Origin: Peltaster fructicola
Lineage: Eukaryota > Ascomycota > Dothideomycetes
Reading direction: 5' to 3'
Assembly (NCBI GenBank): GCA_001592805.2
Contig: CP051141.1
Span: forward strand, 1,426,001 to 1,490,000
DNA: 64,000 bases
A program made the position numbers and the translations under genes. This document shows positions 11,412 to 22,514 of the stretch, piece by piece. Under the pieces are notes generated by a model. It ran no database searches. It saw only the letters and a program-made list of their open reading frames with translations, and was not told where the DNA came from. Position 1 is the first letter of the stretch, and every line of letters starts with the position of its first letter.

Positions 11412-12424
11412 AGACTGAAGCCGTCGACGTGTGCGGCGCTTGACGCTGTTGTTGACTTGCTTGGTAAGTCTACGAAAAGTGTATTCTATTAAGTCATGTA
11501 TTCTGTTGCAAGCTATGCCCTCAAGCGTAGACTGGCGCACCATTATTTGTATCATTAAGCGCTGATGCTTGCGATCCTTCGGGTATAGCAATCAGCGCCT
11601 GTTTCGGAAAACGTTCTCTTGAAACAATGGTTCGCTATGGGCCGCCAGCTTCATTTCGAAGCGCTGAACAATCATGACCTCGCCAGGATCTCTCTAGAAT
11701 GGTAGCGCCAGACCACAGGTTTGCGACGTGAGTATCACACGGTGCTCAGCGAAATCATCAGCTGTTATGACCAATGGTAAGATAGAGACGAAGATCTGGC
11801 GGCCAGCATGGCGGCCGCGCAGGGTCCTGTGTAGCCCCACCAAGCACAATCCTCCAACATCTCACAACACCAAGACAATCGGTCCATTCTCAGCTTGAGG
11901 ATCTGGACAGTAAGTCATTGCGCACATCCTGAGGCTCGCGGCGTGGTTCATTTGTTATTACTCGAGGCTCGGACCCATCTGCAACCTTCACCACGACTTC
12001 TCGAGCCCTGGCGCCAAACAACTTCTCCTCACCCCGAGTACAATCGACTCAGAGCATTATACAAACCTGCACTTCTGATAGCACACAGTACGGACTCTAT
12101 ACTGTCACTTCAGTCTACTCATGCTGACATTCGCCAGTACTACGAAGGACAATCGCAAGAAGCACAAAGGAGAGAGACGAGAACAGCAGGTATGTTAACA
12201 CAAAGAACATTCCGCGGGACGCACTGCATGAATACCTGTCAATGGTGGTAGAGACCACATGCCGGCGAATGGATTGCTTTTGCACCTGCAGCAGCCGTCT
12301 TGAGCACAGTAGACTGACGCTGTGTAACAGACACAGCCACTAGAGCGATCAGTTCAGCGCCGACAACAGCTTACACGCCTCCATCCCCTATATTGCATGC
12401 AAGAGAAGGACAACCGACTTCAAA
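11412..12424. other. MAPK upstream region and probable long leader
   Basis: This 1-kb gap holds no credible gene. Several splice-like signals suggest that the MAPK transcript has an intron-bearing 5' leader: GTAAGT at 11910, and GTATGT at 12190 paired with a CTGAC branch and TAACAG acceptor ending at 12330. Confidence 0.4.
12190..12330 (+). other. Possible 5' UTR intron of the MAPK gene
   Basis: Donor GTATGT, branch GACTGACGC and acceptor GTAACAG are spaced as in other introns of this window. The start codon follows 95 bases later. This rests on splice signals only. Confidence 0.35.
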
Positions 12425-13579
<1,155 letters not shown>

Positions 13580-14304
13580 AGTAACCTCGATCAGCACATA
13601 CCTTCTCCATCTTACGGACATGGTGAATATCACTTTCTTCTGAGAAATGATGACTAATAGATTGATTAGTACCCCTTTACCTGGCGAACATGGAGACGCC
13701 AAGCACTACAAAGAGGATGTCCAGCTCGAGAGCGCGAGGTACTATGAACTCCTCCGAATCTCTACAGAGCATACCCGTACTGCGCTCACGGACTCCACAC
13801 GTTGCCTGCACGACGATTGTTTCCCAAGCTACACTCCTTACAATACACCCTCGAAAGAACCTCTCGTCAGAGCGGCCATACCGACATAACTGGGAAGGAC
13901 ATATGACTGACGACTGCATGTCTGAAGAAAGCATAAGCTATGGCAGATGTGAGCGAATGCTATGATTGGTTCTTTGCTTGGTCACGACGAGTTTTACTGT
14001 CGATAAATTGTCATAGTCGATTTGCACTACGGCTCCTCGCAGCACATGATCTTTGCCAGTGTCCTTCTGCACCGTTTACCTTAGCTGTGTCTTTGTCTTG
14101 TGCTCCAGTGTATGTAGTGCATCTGAGCCAATCATAACAGCCGCGATGACTACACAGTCTCGGCCGAGCTCCACGCCGAAGTGCGGGAAGGCCTGGATCG
14201 GCAAAGAAAGCAATGGCTTATCTGATCTCGCCTCCTCCTACATCATCATCCTATTTGTCCTCTTACACAGATACCATCAAACAACGACAAAAACGAGCAC
14301 GACA
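13580..14304. other. Gap between MAPK and ISU1
   Basis: This 725-bp stretch covers the MAPK 3' region and the ISU1 promoter. Short open frames here show no recognisable content. Confidence 0.45.
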
Positions 14305-15075
14305 ATGTACAAACGCACACTCGCCAGCCTGCCAGCTCAGGCATCTCGCGCTCTCGCTGCGAGCGCCACTCGACCAACTACATCCTTCACACACATCGCT
14401 GCGCCCGTAGTACAAAAGATTTCATCGAGGAGATCATATCACGAACGTGTGCTGGACCACTACAACAACCCAAGGTTTGTGCACTCCTTGTAGAGCGCCA
14501 CTTGCGCAGGTCTGTCAGTATACTGACTGCGACTACAGGAATGTTGGCTCTCTTCCGAAAGACTCATCAGATATTGGTAAGGACGCTTGTACGTCGGACA
14601 CGTCAGTCGCTGACTCTTTACCCCAGGCACAGGACTAGTTGGTGCACCAGCATGTGGCGATGTCATGAAGTTGCAGATTCGTGTGGACCCAGACAACAAC
14701 ACAATCTCAGATGTCAAGTTCAAGACGTTTGGCTGTGGTTCTGCCATCGCCAGCAGCAGCTACCTCACTGAGTTGGTCCGTGGCATGACACTGGAGCAGG
14801 CTGGCAGGATCAAGAACACAGAGATTGCAAAGGAGCTTTGTCTGCCGCCCGTCAAGCGTATGTGGTCTTGAGGATGCGTATATCGAGCGTTAGCTGATGA
14901 CTCAATAGTGCACTGTTCGATGCTTGCAGAGGATGCCATCAAGTCCGCCATCAGCAACTACTACACAAAGAACCCAAACGCAAAGCCAACGAATCTTGGA
15001 GGAACCGGCTCATCGATGCCGAAGATTGAGGTTGAGACTGTCACAGAGGCACCGGCTGCATCAGTGGCTGCATGA
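14305..15075 (+). CDS. ISU1: Mitochondrial iron-sulfur cluster scaffold Isu1 (IscU)
   Basis: Scaffold on which Nfs1 and Yfh1 build [2Fe-2S] clusters in the matrix. There are four exons: 14305-14474, 14539-14574, 14625-14857 and 14909-15075. All introns are GT-AG, and the second exon has only 36 nt. The protein is 201 residues, of which the first 45 form a Ser/Ala/Arg-rich presequence. Mature signatures are YHERVLDHYNNPRNVG, the three cluster-ligand cysteines in GAPACGDVM, FGCGSAIASSS and KLHCSMLAEDAI, and the LPPVK motif bound by the Hsp70 partner. It is tail-to-tail with hexokinase. Confidence 0.96.
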
Positions 15076-15431
15076 GCAAAAGCAGAGAATGAAGGAATTA
15101 TGCATCACACCATTCGCTTACACATGTTGAGGAGTCTATGTACGGAGAACGGATCATGAAAGGTGGCTTCCGGAACGCGTCGCTTCACACGTTGTGGTAT
15201 AACAAAGACCTCGAGGATGAGAAGTTATTGAGATCACACCTGAGATATGACCTCTGCCTGATCACCAGGCTTCAGCTTGGCCAAGAACGACGAGGGCCCC
15301 TCACATACTCAATTGACGAGGTCGCACAAATATGAATGTATTTTCAAGCTACATATTCATCTCATTGTGCTGTTGCTCTGCATAGCATGCTCGCATTCGT
15401 TGTCTTGGCGTGCTTCTCGCAAGCCTAGTGC
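15076..15431. other. Shared 3' region of ISU1 and hexokinase
   Basis: A tail-to-tail gap of 356 bp with no gene-like content seen. Confidence 0.55.
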
Positions 15432-17004
15432 TTATACCTGGTTGGTGTGTGGTTTCTCAGCAGCTGTGCCTTCAAGCATAGCCTTTGGATCGCGAATACC
15501 CATGACCTTGCCCTCCTGCACACGCTTCAAGGTTAGCGCAGCAATCAGTGCAGCACCAACACCTGAACCGTCCTCAGCAGGTAGGATCTCAACTGGGTCG
15601 TGTCCGCGGCCGAGTGGCTTGCCATCTCTTCCTTCGGTCCAGTCGAGAATCTCCTTGAGAGCCACTGCGCCGCGCTGCTTGAAGTGAGGGTACTGCCATA
15701 TCGTTAGCCATGCCATAACACAGAAGCGAGAATCGTACCTTGTTAAACACCGAGCCATCAGCACCCACGTGAGCAGTCTTGTAGCCCTTCTTCTTACAGA
15801 TCGCAGCAACACCACAAGCACTAAGTCTGGCGCTGCGAGTACCGATGAGCTCAGCAAGACGACGAATCAACTCGAGTTCTGGCTTCGTAGTCTTAATCTT
15901 AAGCTTGTTCTCGAAGGTGTCGTGAGTCTCCTGCAAGTTCTCGTATGGATCGTTCTCAATATCGGAAAGGAACGAAGCATCCAGTGAGTATGGCTTGTGC
16001 AGAGCGCTGATATCTTGGCTTTCGAAGACCTTGACATGTGGCTGCTCATGGAGGTCAACAAGGACAAGTCGGAACAGCTCACCCAAGTACAGACCGGCGA
16101 TCATCTTCTCGAAAGCCTGCTGGCCTGGACGAGGAGAATCCTTGTCAATGATGATATCGTACTGTGTTCGAGGCAGAATCTTGTGCTCGTTGTCAAATGC
16201 TCCCCACTCGCAGTTGATGGCGATCTCCTGGTCAGGATCCAGCTTCATATGCTCCAGCTTGGGAATGTTGCCAGCAGTCTCCATGTAAGCAGCGTTGCAG
16301 CCTGTGCCAAAGATGCAGCCGACCTTCATCTCTGTGTCCGTGTAGGCACTAGCTATCAGGGTACCAGTTGTATCGTTGATCAAGGCGGTAAGCTTGATTG
16401 GCACGCCACGCTCCTGGAGAGCAGCCTCGAATGGTGGCACGACATCCTTGCCCTCGACACCGTCAATGTCGAAGCCCTTGGTCCAACGCTGAAGCACTCC
16501 GTGGTCAATGTAGTCCTGAGAAGCTGGATAGGAGAATGTGAAGCCCAATGGCAGCTTGTCAAGCTTCTCGCCCTCGTGGTGATACTCAATAAACTGCTGG
16601 AGACAGTCTGCGATATAGCCCCAGAGCTCGTCAGCATTACCGGTCTTGAGATCCTCTGGCATGCGGTACTTGGACTGAATGATGTCGAACTCGCCCTTGG
16701 CCTCTGGAAGGTTGATTTCACAGACACGCAGATTGGTTCCGCCCATGTCCAATGCCAAGAACGTACCAGTCTCATGTCCGTCAGGGAATCCCATAACCCA
16801 AGTTGGGTTCATTGGAATGCTGCCTCCTTCTTTCGATAGACCCTTGGCCAGCTCATCGATGAAGTGGTTGCTGATTGCCTTGAGCTTCTCGCTGTCAACT
16901 GTGAAAGCCTGCTCGAGGCGCTGGATCTCTGATGCGAGGTCCTTTGGCATGTCTGCCATGGAGCCACGACGGCTTGGCTTTCTCTTTGGTTGAAGTCCCG
17001 CCAT
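15432..17004 (-). CDS. Hexokinase
   Basis: Phosphorylates glucose and fructose at the start of glycolysis, and may also act in sugar sensing. There are two exons, 17004-15739 and 15692-15432, with a 46-nt intron (donor GTACGA, acceptor GGCAG) joining GADGSVFNK to YPHFKQRG. The protein is 508 residues. Both halves of the hexokinase fold are clear: LALDMGGTNLRVCEI (phosphate 1), LGFTFSYPASQ (sugar binding), INDTTGTLIASAY with the catalytic Asp, GTGCNAAYME and NCEWGAFDN, with the adenosine motif near the end (EDGSGVGAALIAAL). The N-terminus KRKPSRRGSMADMPKDL is basic and has an RRGS site that a PKA-type kinase could use. The ATG at 17004 was chosen because residues upstream of it are not hexokinase-like. 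Confidence 0.95.
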
Positions 17005-17727
17005 GGTTGCGATGTGTTTACGAAGGAGTAGGTGCCTTGAATAGCTCTTACTAATGGGGTGTTCGCACAATTATGTGACAGCCTCTTCAATTGCGTCGCT
17101 ACTCGTGCAGTCGCAGGTAGCCTATTCATGTATGAGCACAAGTCCGCCGGCCAAATACTTGCGGTGAATGCATAGAGCGGCTATGAGGGAGTACAGTACA
17201 GGCATACCTTGTAATGATTCCGGCTTGAGTTGAGCGCTCGAGGTGATGGTACAACTTTGTGCGAGTGGGTAGCTCCTCTGACAGAGCTCTGCAAGGATTG
17301 AGGAGAGTGTTGTTGAGGATTGTATTGTCTGTCAAGAGCAAGCAACATCCGGTCAACTTTTGTCGACGACCAATGCCCCACTCTGATGCAACCCACCAGA
17401 TTGAGGACAAGTCAGCTCTTATGGAACGATTACTACACAATATGGGAGTGTCCAGGGCGCCTATTCTTGGAAGACGGTACTTCAGTGATCAATATGAAGC
17501 TGAGATGCGCTCACTGCACGTTGTAGACTGTACAGCATTGGCATATAGTTGTGTCATTCCGACTGCCGTTGTTCACGGACGTCATCGGGACGCTAAGCTT
17601 GGCTGAGGCTTGAGCTGGACTTCTATTCAAGCTCTGTCGAAACAGTAGTAAGCCATAACACATAATACCAGACACGTACACAGCATCAGCCGAGACCCAT
17701 CAACAACCACATAGTCTCTCAACAAAG
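17005..17727. other. Divergent promoter region hexokinase / INH1
   Basis: About 0.7 kb separates the hexokinase start from the INH1 leader. Short frames here (for example 17259-17606) do not look like protein. Confidence 0.45.
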
Positions 17728-17785
17728 GTAAGTTCTTCAATGGCAGGATCTCACCTAGGTGGCACCACTGACAAGGACCATCTAG
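17728..17785 (+). other. Probable 5' UTR intron of INH1
   Basis: Donor GTAAGT, branch CACTGAC and acceptor CTAG flank a 58-nt intron that ends 13 nt before the INH1 start codon. These are good consensus matches, but there is no coding frame to confirm them. Confidence 0.6.
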
Positions 17786-17798
17786 CAAAGCCGCAATC

Positions 17799-18077
17799 AT
17801 GTCTCTCGCACGTCAAGTCCCACGCTTCGCAGCACGCATCTCTGCACGACCAGTCTCAACAAGCGCTGTCCGCATGGCTGCAGGTGATGCCGGAGCTCCA
17901 CGATCAGGTGGCGCTGCTCAGGGTGATGCCTTCACCAAGCGCGAGCAGGCCAGCGAGGACTACTACGTCAGACAACAGGAGGCTCAGAAGCTCGAGGCAC
18001 TCAAGAAGAAGATCGCTGACGGAGAGGCACAGCTCGCAAAGGACCGTAAGGAGCTTGAAGGGCACGAGAAGAAATAG
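17799..18077 (+). CDS. INH1: Mitochondrial F1F0-ATPase inhibitor IF1
   Basis: Small helical protein that blocks ATP hydrolysis by ATP synthase when the matrix becomes acidic. It is a single coding exon of 92 residues. Residues 1 to about 25 (MSLARQVPRFAARISARPVS) form an amphipathic Arg-rich presequence. The inhibitory helix is plain: FTKREQASEDYYVRQQE matches the conserved family core, followed by the heptad-like dimer helix KLEALKKKIADGEAQL. It is convergent with RPL19. Confidence 0.93.
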   Translation: MSLARQVPRFAARISARPVSTSAVRMAAGDAGAPRSGGAAQGDAFTKREQASEDYYVRQQEAQKLEALKKKIADGEAQLAKDRKELEGHEKK

Positions 18078-18510
18078 AGGAAATGTGCGGTCGATTTTCT
18101 TGAAGCACGCATCACAGTTTGCCATATTCATGTAGTGTAGGGAGCAGCTCGTCCAGCTGATGAACATCTGTATCAATCATCACTCCTCAGCAGTGCAAAG
18201 TGTGTTGGTTTCATAGGTGATTGATGATTTAGCAAATGGCAGTGTGGCCATCAGCACCGAATCACGCTCGCAACACAGACAAGCAATGCAGATCTCAGAG
18301 GACATCGAAATGATTGAGCATCAACGTATTTCATTTCCGCGCGCCTAAATACAGAGAAAGGACCGCATATTGAACGCCCTCTCTCCAGCAGCAAGTAGTT
18401 AGATGCTGGCAGCCTAGAGTAGTCCCTCTGTATAATGTCGAGCTCATCCTTGGCCGCCATGCAATGCAAGATATCCTCGTCAAAGAAACATGAAGTATCT
18501 ATCGCCACAT
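18078..18510. other. Shared 3' region of INH1 and RPL19
   Basis: A tail-to-tail gap of 433 bp with no gene-like frame. Confidence 0.55.
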
Positions 18511-19447
18511 CTAGGACTGAGCGGTGGTCTCCTCGTCGTCTGCCGAAAGAGCCTGTCGCTTCTGGGTGACACGCTCCTGTCGTCGTTCGCGAGCTGCCTT
18601 GGTCTTTGCACGCTTGGCGTCCATCTCCTCCTTGAGGACACGCTCACGTGCCTTCTCCGCCTTGGCCTTGTGAATCTATAGAGCATGGTCAGATATTGCT
18701 TTCAAAGATAATCATGATGTCATCACGTGATGAACATATCAAGTTGAAAAGGTAAACTTACGTGCTCGACGAGTGCACGCTTGTGCTTGAATGTGTTACC
18801 CTTGCTCAGGTGGTAGAGCTCGTGGTAGAGGTGCTTGTCGATCTTGCCTGCTGCGCGGTACTTGACCAACAGACGGCGGAGCACTCGGAGACGACGCATC
18901 CACATCACTTGACTGTATCAATCCATCAGCCCAATGCCCAAAATGCATATTCCAAGAGCGTTGCCATTATCTTGGATGGTATACGCTGGCGTGGTGGTAA
19001 CTCACGTTGGCATTCTGGCGTCTGCGGTACCCTTCCTCTTACCGAAACCTCGGTGTCGTCCAATTCGTCGAGCAGCAGTGAGCTCACGGGCACGGGAGCG
19101 AGAGTGCATGGTGACTGGCTTGCGGATGATGAGGCCATCTGCGATGAGCTTGCGGATGGTCTGACGAGAGTTGGCGTTGGAGATCTCGCTGACCTCGTTT
19201 GGATCGAGCCAGATCTTGCGCTTTCCGCAGTTGCCCACGGCGGCCGCGAGGCGCTTCTGAGTAGTGAGATTGACCCTGTAGAACATGCATTGTCAGTGAT
19301 TGTTCGGGCTACTCGTCGCTGTTGTGCGTTTTGGTGGTGGGATTGCAGAGATTGCGGTGTGCCCTTTGTGTGGTCGCCACATGGCTGCAATCGTCGAAAT
19401 GCCGGTGGTACTGGGGTGCAGATGGATTGCGAGGTGTCGACTTACAT
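18511..19447 (-). CDS. RPL19: 60S ribosomal protein L19 (eL19)
   Basis: Structural protein of the large ribosomal subunit. There are four coding exons: 19447-19446, 19275-19006, 18912-18762 and 18675-18511. The start codon is split: AT is in exon 1 before a perfect GTAAGT donor, and G is the first base of exon 2, followed by [13 protein letters not shown]. All four segments join in frame to a 195-residue protein, the normal length. Conserved parts include [54 protein letters not shown] and [15 protein letters not shown]. The 170-nt first intron is long for this window, typical of ribosomal protein genes. I looked for box C/D snoRNAs in the introns and found no convincing one. Confidence 0.96.
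18720..18733. promoter_or_regulatory. 14-bp perfect palindrome with CACGTG core
   Basis: TCATCACGTGATGA reads the same on both strands and contains TCACGTGA, the consensus of Cbf1-type bHLH proteins. It lies inside RPL19 intron 3 (18761-18676). Cbf1 is known to act at ribosomal protein genes in some ascomycete yeasts. Whether this copy is bound is unknown. Confidence 0.35.
19276..19445 (-). other. RPL19 intron 1, interrupting the start codon
   Basis: 170 nt, donor GTAAGT, branch CACTGAC and acceptor TTCTACAG. It lies between the second and third base of the ATG. Confidence 0.85.
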
Positions 19448-19833
19448 CTTTGCTGTATGTCAGTGATGGATGTCGATGGTCTGATGCGCAGCACCTTAGA
19501 TGCAATTGTAAGGACGTTGACGCTGAAGTCGTGAGAGCGGGCTGTGTGGGCTTGGCACAAAGCAAAACCCACCAGAATTAAAGCGGGTCCATAAGCTTGG
19601 GGCAAAATCACTACTACTCATTGTGAGTCGTGCAGATTCATGGCATAGTACAGCAAGCCTTGGTTATACATTATACTAGAAGCAGAGTCCTGACATGTCA
19701 AAGACTTATCTGAAACTCTCGAAGCGCGCAGCATCTCTGTGTGAAGAGATAAAGTCCGCCGGGACCGCACTGCCTGCTGATGCGGTAGTGCAACAAGTGA
19801 TGATTATGCAGTTCGAGCCTACAACAGCTGTCC
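19448..19833. other. RPL19 promoter region
   Basis: A 386-bp gap between the 5' end of RPL19 and the 3' end of the next minus-strand gene. It should contain the RPL19 leader and promoter. I identify no specific motif. Confidence 0.5.
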
Positions 19834-21129
19834 TTAAATATAGTCCGGATCACGACTGCTCCTCGTGCTGTCGGCGAGATAGCTGTCTCGCGGCTCTTCA
19901 TGTACGTCGGTGTCAATGACGTCCCACCACCCTTGACTTGCACGATCTCGTCCGTACCTGTTTAAAGGTTCAGGAGGAAGCACAACCTCTACCCAAGACA
20001 TATGGTCTTCGAAGACGTCTGGCGTCTGCCCTTGACCAGCGCGAAGTGTCTTGAGGCTTCGGACTGATGGTGCGTGCCTTGGAATCGATGTGCGAACTGT
20101 GTAGTCGAGTTTGGTCGTGTTGCCTAACCACAGCCCCTCCAGCTTGATCCAGTGTATAGGATCGCGGATGCCACTGATCGGTGCTTCCTGTTCGAGTGCC
20201 ACTGGGCTTGGTCCGTCTTCGTCCAGCCACACAAATCTCAGCTGCTTGACAGTTCCAGCGAAGCTCGACAAATAGTCATACAGCATCTTGTGGAATAACC
20301 GCTTCTGAGCATCATTGAGGTGTGCCATCGGATTGTGGATCTGCAAGTCCAACCTTGTGATATTCTGCCAGACTCTATACGCTGTCGCTGGAGCTTGTGC
20401 TATGGCGCCAAATCCATGCCATCGCATGACCACGATACCCATCGCATGCAAAGGCTGGAAGCGTACACGCTTTAGATTGGGCAGCTGTGCACGCTCGACA
20501 GCACACCGCAGAATTGTCAGGACGTATTCGACGTTGGTGCTGCCCGGCCATCCAGTCTCTCCTTTCACACGGAAGGTGAGGGTATTGATGTTGCCGAAAC
20601 AAGCGAGAATCCCAGTCCAATAATCTATAGCGCGCCCTTCTGCATCAGTGTCGACCACCCTCTGGTCAGCAGTCGTTGTTATGGTCAGAGGTTCAGGCAT
20701 GGGCAACACTGGTGACGTTGATATATCGCAGTCCATTGATATCATTCCTGCCATGATCTCTCTAGAAGAACGTATTTCGCGCGTTGTTCTCGGTGAAAGC
20801 TGAGAGATATCCAGACTGGCTGCATTGACTGCGTCTTCTGACACAACACTGCTGCGGCGACGAAGTGCGTTGCGAACGGTGTCCCACAGTGGGCTGGGAC
20901 CGCGCTCTTGTGGTTGACTTAAGCGAGACGAGCTGCTGAGTCGTCTACGCCAGCTTCGAGGAGTTTCCCGTGTCGGACTTGGCTCGACTTGTCCAACCCC
21001 GATCGTCAGCTCGGAGCACGTCAAACCGATTCGCTGCAGATCGTCAAGATTATGACCACGGCCAAGAGGTGCTGTTATGTATAGCTTTCTGAAGATCGGC
21101 CCGGTCTCCGAAGTACTCTCAGCATTCAT
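19834..21129 (-). CDS. Conserved unknown protein
   Basis: I do not recognise a family. The frame is open from 21195, but the first ATG is at 21129 (MNAESTSETGPIF), which gives about 431 residues. A 5' exon upstream is possible because the frame stays open before that ATG. Residues of about 60-130 are Ser/Arg-rich. The rest is compact, with repeated hydrophobic-leucine patterns (GNINTLTFRVKG, LPNLKRVRFQPL, NITRLDLQIHN, TVKQLRFVWLDE, IKLEGLWLGNTTKLDY) that resemble the irregular leucine-rich layout of fungal F-box-associated proteins. No F-box is visible. The tail is acidic and polar. Confidence 0.7.
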   Translation of the reverse strand: MNAESTSETGPIFRKLYITAPLGRGHNLDDLQRIGLTCSELTIGVGQVEPSPTRETPRSWRRRLSSSSRLSQPQERGPSPLWDTVRNALRRRSSVVSEDAVNAASLDISQLSPRTTREIRSSREIMAGMISMDCDISTSPVLPMPEPLTITTTADQRVVDTDAEGRAIDYWTGILACFGNINTLTFRVKGETGWPGSTNVEYVLTILRCAVERAQLPNLKRVRFQPLHAMGIVVMRWHGFGAIAQAPATAYRVWQNITRLDLQIHNPMAHLNDAQKRLFHKMLYDYLSSFAGTVKQLRFVWLDEDGPSPVALEQEAPISGIRDPIHWIKLEGLWLGNTTKLDYTVRTSIPRHAPSVRSLKTLRAGQGQTPDVFEDHMSWVEVVLPPEPLNRYGRDRASQGWWDVIDTDVHEEPRDSYLADSTRSSRDPDYI

Positions 21130-21370
21130 CTTGAGTGCTTGTTGGCCAAGCGCTGCTGATCTTCCTGTGCAAGTAGGTCCGGTAATATAAAGCACTACAA
21201 CTTCATGCCGGCAGTGAATGCTGAGTTGGTCTTGGTATAAGTACCGTCAGCCGTCGACACAGTGATTGCTGCCAATCCGAACATGCCTTACTAAGCCGAG
21301 TGCAGCTTGTGCAGGTCAACTGGTGACCGCTCACCATCACAGCTCGCACGGTCAAGGTATACCGAGCCGT

Positions 21371-22195
21371 TCATATCCGTACGCCTTTGCTTCGAAGTAG
21401 GTTGACCATAGCACCAGCCTGGAACCCTGCCCATTGTACGGTATTGCCAACTGAAGAGCCCAATACCCGCACGTCCTCCAGTCGTCGATCTAAGAACGCT
21501 TCGGTGTCCTTGAAGTCCGTGCTCTGATCTTGCGTCTGATAGATCTCTGTGGCAGCGTAGACACTGGACAGTGAAGCTCGTTTGGTATACCACGAAGTGT
21601 CGACGGAGGTGTCGCCGGCCAAGAACCATATCTCGTCGCTCAGCTTCGCCAGCTCGCTAAGCGAGGCAGACATGTTCTCGAGAAGAGACATTTGCGCGAG
21701 CGCTCCTTGCCAGTGGGCGACAGTGCCTGCCTCAATGTTGCCTCGCAGTCGTGCCAACACCAAGCTGCGCACTTTCCGCCCTACACCAATTTGCGCATCG
21801 GGAAATTGTACTCGGTCCTTGAGTCCGACTCTTTGCGTGACCAAGTGGTACCTGATGACTTCAAAGGTGCCCTTGGGAAACAGATTGGTGCTGATATCGA
21901 GGTATCCTGCATTCTTCGCGCCATCGCTTAGTGCTTCCTGAGTGAAGCCGTATATTGGCACCTGACGTAGTGCTTCTGAAAGTATTGCTGTCTCTTGCGT
22001 CCCATATGGAGGTGGTTGCTCATGCTCGTACGAGTGGTAGAATGCTCGAGTTGAAGCGGCGATAGATGGTCGATATGCTGCGACCTTGAACGCTGCTCTT
22101 CGAGCAGCTTGGGCTGTCACCGTCATATTGGAGACACGATTTGCGATCATGTTGAGCAGAGGAGTAGCGTCTTGACAGCGTAAGATGGAAATCAT
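21371..22195 (-). CDS. COQ9: Ubiquinone biosynthesis protein Coq9
   Basis: Lipid-binding partner of Coq7 in the matrix-side CoQ synthome. A single exon of 274 residues from ATG 22195. A later ATG at 22126 (MTVTAQAARRAAFKVAAYRP) gives a cleaner Arg/Ala presequence and may be the true start. Family signatures are AFYHSYEHEQPPPY, AILSEALRQVPIYGFTQEAL, GAKNAGYLDISTNLFPKG and the late helices DEIWFLAGDTSVDTSWYTKR and TEIYQTQDQSTDFKDTEAFL. The C-terminal LGSSVGNTVQWAGFQAGAMV contains the hydrophobic patch used to recruit Coq7. It is divergent from the Rtg2-like gene. Confidence 0.93.
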   Translation of the reverse strand: MISILRCQDATPLLNMIANRVSNMTVTAQAARRAAFKVAAYRPSIAASTRAFYHSYEHEQPPPYGTQETAILSEALRQVPIYGFTQEALSDGAKNAGYLDISTNLFPKGTFEVIRYHLVTQRVGLKDRVQFPDAQIGVGRKVRSLVLARLRGNIEAGTVAHWQGALAQMSLLENMSASLSELAKLSDEIWFLAGDTSVDTSWYTKRASLSSVYAATEIYQTQDQSTDFKDTEAFLDRRLEDVRVLGSSVGNTVQWAGFQAGAMVNLLRSKGVRI

Positions 22196-22514
22196 ATTCG
22201 CATCGACAAGTCTGAGGTCATTGCTGAAAGCTTGGACGATTGTGACGGTTGAACATCACCGAGCGACTACAACAACATCTTGCGTCTGGCTACGTGATAT
22301 GGATGTAAGAGCGGCCCCGTAGGGTAGAGACATGTCGCGGCTCCCATGATGAGCGTACCTCCGTTTGTCACTACAGCTGCACACAGCGCTGTCAAGCTCT
22401 TGTAGCCACTTTTCTTTGCAAGGATTGCTTGAGATCAAACTAACAATTCAGATTGTGCCTCTATACTTGCAACTAACAAACAGGACATCTCAAGAGACGG
22501 TTGCTTTAATCACG
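22196..22514. other. Divergent promoter region COQ9 / Rtg2-like gene
   Basis: A 319-bp gap between two starts. I see no strong motif. Confidence 0.45.

Noticed and set aside
11895-12251. 118-codon open frame upstream of the MAPK
   Set aside because: No protein-like content; it overlaps probable leader introns of the MAPK gene.
15997-16839. 280-codon plus-strand open frame
   Set aside because: Antisense to the hexokinase coding exon, whose motifs are clear. No domain in this frame.
18676-18761. Possible box C/D snoRNA in RPL19 intron 3 (GTGATGA and CTGA are present)
   Set aside because: The two boxes are only about 40 nt apart, no terminal stem pairs them, and the CTGA is the intron branch site.
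18762-19466. 234-codon plus-strand open frame
   Set aside because: It lies antisense to RPL19 and crosses its introns. The RPL19 reading is certain, so this is a shadow frame.
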